Source of the DNA: an uncultured Lachnospiraceae bacterium
GTDB lineage: Bacteria; Bacillota; Clostridia; Lachnospirales; Lachnospiraceae
Length of the DNA stretch: 45,336 nt
Reading direction: 5' to 3'
NCBI GenBank assembly: GCA_902767135.1
Contig: CACXGE010000105.1
Coordinates: 1-45,336, forward strand
The translations under genes were made by a program, and so were the position numbers. The notes under the pieces are model-generated. The model had not been told where the DNA came from. It ran no database searches and worked only from the letters and a program-made list of their open reading frames with translations. Within the stretch, counting starts at the first letter, position 1. Each line of letters begins with the position of its first letter. Below, in pieces: positions 41,732 to 45,336 of the stretch.

Positions 41732-42200
41732 CTTTTGTCACTTCATCTGCCATGGACTTTACTTCATCCGGAAGGCATCTTCCTGTAAATACCAAGTCCA
41801 TTTGCTCACCTTTATGCTCAATCAGTTCTTTGATTTCTTCCACGGAAATAATTTGATTATCTAAGAGTCCTAAAATTTCATCTAAAATCAGCATATCCGA
41901 GCCACCAGTCTGTAAGACTTTTCTGGCGAAGCTAATCCCATTGCGTATATTAGAAATCTCTTCCGTCTGTTTTTCTTCGGAAAGGGAATCGTAAAATTCG
42001 TCTGATTTTTCAAACCGAAACACTTTTATTTCAGGTTCCAGACGACGGATAAAATTTATTTTATCCTCATCCCTTGCCTTGAGAAACTGGATAATTGTTA
42101 CACTTTTCCCCTGACTTGCCGCCTGTACTGCCTGACCAAAAGCCGCTGTAGACTTTCCTCTTCCATCACCGTAAATGATTTTTATCTGTCCCACTTCCAT
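41718..42200 (-). CDS. Cob(I)alamin adenosyltransferase, CobA/CobO/BtuR type
   Basis: A 160-residue P-loop enzyme that adenosylates corrinoids. Shows the family's N-terminal IKIIYGDGRGKSTAAFGQAVQA (Walker A GDGRGKST, 11-18), IIQFLKA, and LILDEILGLLDNQIISVEEI followed by LVFTGRCLPDEV. It is shorter than enteric BtuR (about 196) and lacks its N-terminal extension, as in several clostridial homologues. No cobalamin genes adjoin it. ATG 42200 has AGAGGTGA upstream and its own candidate promoter. True substrate not verified. Confidence 0.85.
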   Translation of the reverse strand: MEVGQIKIIYGDGRGKSTAAFGQAVQAASQGKSVTIIQFLKARDEDKINFIRRLEPEIKVFRFEKSDEFYDSLSEEKQTEEISNIRNGISFARKVLQTGGSDMLILDEILGLLDNQIISVEEIKELIEHKGEQMDLVFTGRCLPDEVKSMADEVTKVESC

Positions 42201-42249
42201 AAGTCACCTCTTTAACAAATGTTTCTTTTGATGAAATATAAACAAATGC

Positions 42250-42278
42250 ATAGTATCACATTACGAAAGTTTTTACAA
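42250..42278 (-). promoter_or_regulatory. Candidate promoter of the adenosyltransferase gene
   Basis: Minus strand TTGTAA (42273-42278), 17 bp, TACTAT (42250-42255), both 4/6 matches, just after the terminator of the upstream gene. Confidence 0.4.
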
Positions 42279-42285
42279 GAAATTT

Positions 42286-42319
42286 AAAAAATTCCCAGCT
42301 GCATCCAACCAGCAACCGG
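42286..42319 (-). terminator. Terminator of the SSB-like gene
   Basis: On minus-strand RNA CCGGTTGC pairs with GCAGCTGG (8 bp, two G-U) around a 9-nt loop, followed by GAATTTTTT. Located about 40 bp after the stop codon at 42361. Confidence 0.55.
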
Positions 42320-42360
42320 TAGCAATACAGATATACGTACCGTTTCGTCAAATATAATGT

Positions 42361-43014
42361 TTACGAAATCTTACTAGGCTCAGAACAGTTGGCCACGTAT
42401 TCTAACTTACTTACAGAAACTTCATAGGCTACTCTCTTCTCAACCTCTTCCTCTCCTAATTTTTTTACATACTCACGACTTTGAATACGTCCCCAGACCT
42501 GAATATGTCCACCCACCTGGAATTCCGATGCAAATCTGGCATTTCTTCCCCAGCAGATACAGGGAATATAGTCTGATTTACCATAGGGGCGATTTACAGC
42601 GATGAGTAAATCTGCAATTTCTCTTCCCAACGGCGTTTTGCGATACACAGGTGCTTTACATATGTATCCGTCCATAAAAATCTGGTTTGTTTTTGCACCA
42701 TCTTCTGCTTCGTCCACAAATTCAATTTCCCTGACAAACACAGATAGCACAAGCTTATTCTTCTTCTCTTCGTGTCTGTTGTAAGAACGAAACTGTCCGC
42801 TGACACAGCAAAGGGTTCCTGTCATATCCTGATTTACATTTACCAAACGCTCTGAAATCATCATAGGAATCACATCATAAGAATCACTGAGTCTTTTCAC
42901 CTTAAGGTCTACTGTATAAAATCCTTCTCCGTAAATTGCATGACTGAATGTGAAACCTCCACTGATTTCACCCATCATAGTTACCTGATTGTTTTCAATA
43001 ACTTTATCTGTCAT
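42361..43014 (-). CDS. Protein with two SSB-like OB folds
   Basis: A 217-residue protein in which two OB-fold halves can be seen: residues about 7-105 (NQVTMMGEISGGFTFSHAIYGEGFYTVDLKVKR ... TLCCVSGQFRSYNR) and about 108-205 (NQIFMDGYICKAPVYRKTPLGREIADLLIAVNRPYGKSDYIPCICWGRNARFASEFQVGGHIQVWGRIQSREY). The second is a typical SSB core; the first is diverged. No acidic DDDIPF-like SSB tail is present. ATG 43014 has GGGAG 9 nt upstream; upstream in-frame codons to 43140 lie in promoter sequence. Likely single-stranded DNA binding; specific role unknown. Confidence 0.78.
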   Translation of the reverse strand: MTDKVIENNQVTMMGEISGGFTFSHAIYGEGFYTVDLKVKRLSDSYDVIPMMISERLVNVNQDMTGTLCCVSGQFRSYNRHEEKKNKLVLSVFVREIEFVDEAEDGAKTNQIFMDGYICKAPVYRKTPLGREIADLLIAVNRPYGKSDYIPCICWGRNARFASEFQVGGHIQVWGRIQSREYVKKLGEEEVEKRVAYEVSVSKLEYVANCSEPSKIS

Positions 43015-43073
43015 TAATAAGTTCTCCCTTCTTCTACAAGTATCTTTGCATAAATATATATATTCTAGTATTC

Positions 43074-43151
43074 TGTTCTTTAGAACATTTATATTCATGT
43101 TTTCATCGACAATGTTTGACACATTATATGATTTTAACATATTCCGATAAA
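43074..43151 (-). promoter_or_regulatory. Candidate promoter and palindrome upstream of the SSB-like gene
   Basis: TATAAT (minus strand, 43123-43128) with a weak TTTATC 17 bp upstream (43146-43151). The leader contains the 14-bp palindrome TGTTCTAAAGAACA (43074-43087). This has the opposite half-site order to a LexA box, so I do not call it SOS control. Confidence 0.35.
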
Positions 43152-43209
43152 AAAAGATAAATAAATTCCATAAATTATTCTTAAATTTTTATTATTTTTC
43201 TTTAATTTT

Positions 43210-43240
43210 ATCAAAAATCATCAAAATTTATCGAAAATAA
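43210..43240 (+). promoter_or_regulatory. Helically phased A-tracts upstream of typA
   Basis: TCAAAAATCA, TCAAAATTTA and TCGAAAATAA follow each other with a period of exactly 10 bp (43211, 43221, 43231), ending 10 bp before the -35 box of typA. In-phase A-tracts usually give intrinsic curvature and can act as UP-like elements. Pattern seen; effect inferred. Confidence 0.5.
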
Positions 43241-43249
43241 ATTATTCTC

Positions 43250-43277
43250 TTGTATTCTAACAAAATTATGGTAAACT
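43250..43277 (+). promoter_or_regulatory. Candidate typA promoter and structured leader
   Basis: TTGTAT (43250-43255), 16 bp, TAAACT (43272-43277). The inferred leader of about 100 nt contains CGTTCA/TGAACG around a short loop and a longer-range TAGGTATA/TACCTATA-type pairing. AGGAAAGGA precedes the ATG. No gene is present in the 367-bp divergent gap 43015-43381. Confidence 0.5.
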
Positions 43278-43381
43278 AAGTAGGTATATTTGTTGCTATT
43301 TAGGACAGATTTCAGTATTCATGTATCCGTTCATTGCGTTTGAACGAGTACCTATATTTTAAATAGGAAAGGATTTTTAGA

Positions 43382-45211
43382 ATGAAAACGAAACGGGAAG
43401 ATATTCGTAACATTGCCATTATAGCCCACGTAGACCATGGTAAAACAACCCTTGTAGATGAACTTTTAAAGCAAAGTGGTGTTTTCCGTTCTAATCAGGA
43501 AGTTGCCGAACGTGTCATGGATTCCAATGACATTGAACGTGAACGTGGTATCACAATTTTATCCAAAAACACTGCTGTGTTTTATAAGGATACCAAAATC
43601 AACATCATCGACACTCCAGGACATGCGGATTTTGGTGGTGAAGTAGAGCGTGTACTAAAAATGGTAAATGGTGTTGTCTTAGTGGTAGATGCTTTCGAAG
43701 GTGCTATGCCTCAGACAAAATTTGTGTTAAAGAAAGCATTGGAATTAGATTTACCTGTAATTGTATGTATTAACAAAATCGACCGTCCGGAAGCACGACC
43801 AGATGATGTGATCGATGAAGTATTAGAGCTATTGATGGATTTGGATGCTTCCGATGAACAGTTGGACTGCCCATTTATCTACGCATCAGCAAAGAATGGC
43901 TATGCCATGAAAAGCTTAGATGATGAGCCTAAGGATATGGAGCCATTATTTGAAACCATTATCAACTACATTCCTGCCCCGGAAGGTGACCCGGATGCAA
44001 ATACCCAGGTGTTAATCTCTACCATCGATTACAATGAGTATGTAGGTAGAATCGGTGTGGGTAAGGTTGACAATGGTTCCTTGAAGGTAAATCAGGAATG
44101 TGTACTGTTAAATGCCCATGATCCAAGTGTAAATAAAAAGGTAAAAATTTCTAAATTATATGAATTTGACGGTTTAAAGAAAGTGGAGGTAAACGAGGCA
44201 GGCATTGGTGCCATCGTGGCTATTTCCGGCATTGCGGATATCCATATCGGTGATACCATCTGTGCTCCGGAGAAACCTGTGGCAATTCCTTTCCAGAAAA
44301 TCTCAGAGCCTACCATTGCCATGACTTTCGTGGTAAATGACTCTCCTTTGGCAGGTCAGGAAGGTAAATTCGTCACCTCAAGACATTTACGCGACCGCTT
44401 ATTCCGTGAATTAAACACTGATGTGTCTCTTCGTGTGGAAGATACCGACAATGCGGATTCCTTCAAAGTATCCGGGCGTGGTGAGTTACATTTATCCGTA
44501 TTAATCGAAAATATGCGCCGTGAAGGTTTCGAATTTGCCGTTAGTAAGGCAGAGGTTCTCTACAAGAAAGATGACAATGGAAAGTTATTAGAACCAATGG
44601 AATTAGCCTATATCGACGTTCCAGATGAATTTTCCGGAGCTGTCATCGAAAAGCTAAGCCAGCGCAAGGGTGAGCTTCGCAACATGGGTACTTCCAATGG
44701 TGGATATACAAGACTTGAGTTCTCCATCCCATCCCGTGGTTTGATTGGATACCGTGGAGAATTTATGACAGATACCAAGGGAAATGGTATCATTAACACA
44801 ATCTTTGACGGATACGGCCCTTACAAAGGAGATATCCAGTATAGAAAACAGGGTTCTCTCATCGCATTTGAATCCGGTGAATCCATCACTTATGGTCTGT
44901 ACAATGCACAGGAACGTGGAACGTTATTTATTGGACCTGGAGAAAAAGTATATGCAGGAATGGTCATTGGCCAGAACGGTAAAGCAGAAGATATTGAATT
45001 GAATGTATGCAAAAAGAAACAGCTTACCAACACCCGTTCTTCCAGCGCAGATGAAGCACTTCGTCTCACACCTCCTCGTATCTTGAGTCTGGAACAGGCA
45101 CTTGATTTTATTGATACGGATGAATTACTGGAAATCACACCAGAAAACCTCAGAATCCGCAAGAAGATTTTAGATCCAACCATGAGAAAGAGAGCAGCAC
45201 GTAACAACTAA
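43382..45211 (+). CDS. typA: Ribosome-associated GTPase TypA/BipA
   Basis: Translational GTPase that binds the ribosome and assists 50S assembly and growth under stress or cold. The 609 residues have the G1 P-loop AHVDHGKTT (15-23), the switch I region [14 protein letters not shown]3 [15 protein letters not shown]4 [13 protein letters not shown]-like domains II-V, and the BipA-specific C-terminal domain ([21 protein letters not shown] ... [22 protein letters not shown]). Length is standard. First plus-strand gene after the minus-strand block; an IS-like end follows 48 bp after its stop. Confidence 0.98.
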   Translation: MKTKREDIRNIAIIAHVDHGKTTLVDELLKQSGVFRSNQEVAERVMDSNDIERERGITILSKNTAVFYKDTKINIIDTPGHADFGGEVERVLKMVNGVVLVVDAFEGAMPQTKFVLKKALELDLPVIVCINKIDRPEARPDDVIDEVLELLMDLDASDEQLDCPFIYASAKNGYAMKSLDDEPKDMEPLFETIINYIPAPEGDPDANTQVLISTIDYNEYVGRIGVGKVDNGSLKVNQECVLLNAHDPSVNKKVKISKLYEFDGLKKVEVNEAGIGAIVAISGIADIHIGDTICAPEKPVAIPFQKISEPTIAMTFVVNDSPLAGQEGKFVTSRHLRDRLFRELNTDVSLRVEDTDNADSFKVSGRGELHLSVLIENMRREGFEFAVSKAEVLYKKDDNGKLLEPMELAYIDVPDEFSGAVIEKLSQRKGELRNMGTSNGGYTRLEFSIPSRGLIGYRGEFMTDTKGNGIINTIFDGYGPYKGDIQYRKQGSLIAFESGESITYGLYNAQERGTLFIGPGEKVYAGMVIGQNGKAEDIELNVCKKKQLTNTRSSSADEALRLTPPRILSLEQALDFIDTDELLEITPENLRIRKKILDPTMRKRAARNN

Positions 45212-45259
45212 TCTCCCTTTTTCATATGCAAAAAAGCTGTGACAGCAAAGTGATATGAT

Positions 45260-45304
45260 CCCCTTTAAGTAGACAAGGTAAATAACCAAATCTACTTAAG
45301 GGGG
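45260..45304 (+). mobile_element. Probable left end of an insertion sequence (IS3-type), cut by window edge
   Basis: CCCCTTTAAGTAGA (45260-45273) and TCTACTTAAGGGGG (45291-45304) form a 14-bp stem with one G-U pair and a 17-nt loop. The right arm contains the ribosome site of the ORF beginning at 45312. Stems of this kind near IS ends protect against translation of transposase from outside transcripts. The upstream end is not defined; the true terminal base may be a TG a few bases before 45260. Confidence 0.5.
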
Positions 45305-45311
45305 ATTTTTT

Positions 45312-45336
45312 ATGTCCAAATATCCTGCAGAATTAA
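45312..45336 (+). CDS. Start of a possible transposase orfA (8 codons, partial)
   Basis: ATG at 45312 with GGGGGA upstream begins MSKYPAEL and runs off the window. This start resembles the MSKYS-EFK-type N termini of IS3-family OrfA helix-turn-helix proteins. With eight residues the assignment rests mainly on the stem-loop context. Confidence 0.4.

Noticed and set aside
43074..43087. Palindrome TGTTCTAAAGAACA as a LexA/SOS box upstream of the SSB-like gene
   Set aside because: Half-sites are in the order GTTC...GAAC, the reverse of the Gram-positive GAAC-N4-GTTC box.

Overview
The window is a stretch of low-GC Gram-positive chromosome. The gene content points to a motile member of the Clostridia, most likely Lachnospiraceae: a Firmicute-type flagellar operon with fliY and cheY inside it, CodY, a lysine riboswitch in front of dapA, Shine-Dalgarno sites of the AGGAGG type almost everywhere, and very little spacing within operons. 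Species cannot be named from the sequence alone. Nearly all genes lie on the minus strand; only a cold-shock gene, typA and a truncated insertion-sequence-like end lie on the plus strand.

Positions 1-21866 (minus strand) hold one long fla/che-type operon, transcribed from a sigma-A-like promoter at 21838-21866. The order is flgB-flgC-fliE-fliF-fliG-fliH-fliI-fliJ-motE-like-fliK-flgD-(flagellar operon protein)-flgE-flbD-motA-motB-fliL-fliM-fliY-cheY-fliO-fliP-fliQ-fliR-flhB-flhA. flhA runs off the left edge. The order follows construction: rod and MS ring, then C ring and export ATPase, hook assembly, stator, switch with response regulator, and finally the export gate. Many genes overlap or are separated by a few bases, which suggests translational coupling. 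A second sigma-A-like promoter lies in front of flhA, and a strong hairpin sits between flgE and flbD.

Positions 22045-27873 carry codY, topA, dprA and comM. dprA-topA-...-codY-flgB is the order known from Bacillus, but the trmFO, xerC/codV and hslVU genes usually found between topA and codY are absent here. Positions 27932-33427 carry pgm-gltX-uvrD-like, probably one transcription unit ending at a clear terminator. Then come a secreted SH3/NlpC-P60 wall hydrolase with a strong promoter and WalR-like direct repeats, a sugar-nucleotide epimerase, and a divergent cold-shock gene.

Positions 36519-43014 hold pepD, a HisA of the eukaryotic (HIS6-like) type, an Asn-rich lipoprotein, dapB, dapA under a lysine riboswitch, a CobA/BtuR-type adenosyltransferase and a protein with two SSB-like OB folds. 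typA follows on the plus strand. After typA the window ends in what looks like the left end of an IS element.

Structure not explained by genes: several intergenic gaps contain related multi-hairpin elements (27995-28152, 35912-36045, 40280-40437, with short derivatives at 33511-33540 and 39440-39468 and a fragment upstream of codY). They look like a dispersed palindromic repeat family. Two ribosome-binding sites, those of the lipoprotein and of the IS-like ORF, are each enclosed in a 14-bp stem. I found no rRNA, tRNA, CRISPR array, prophage or defence system.
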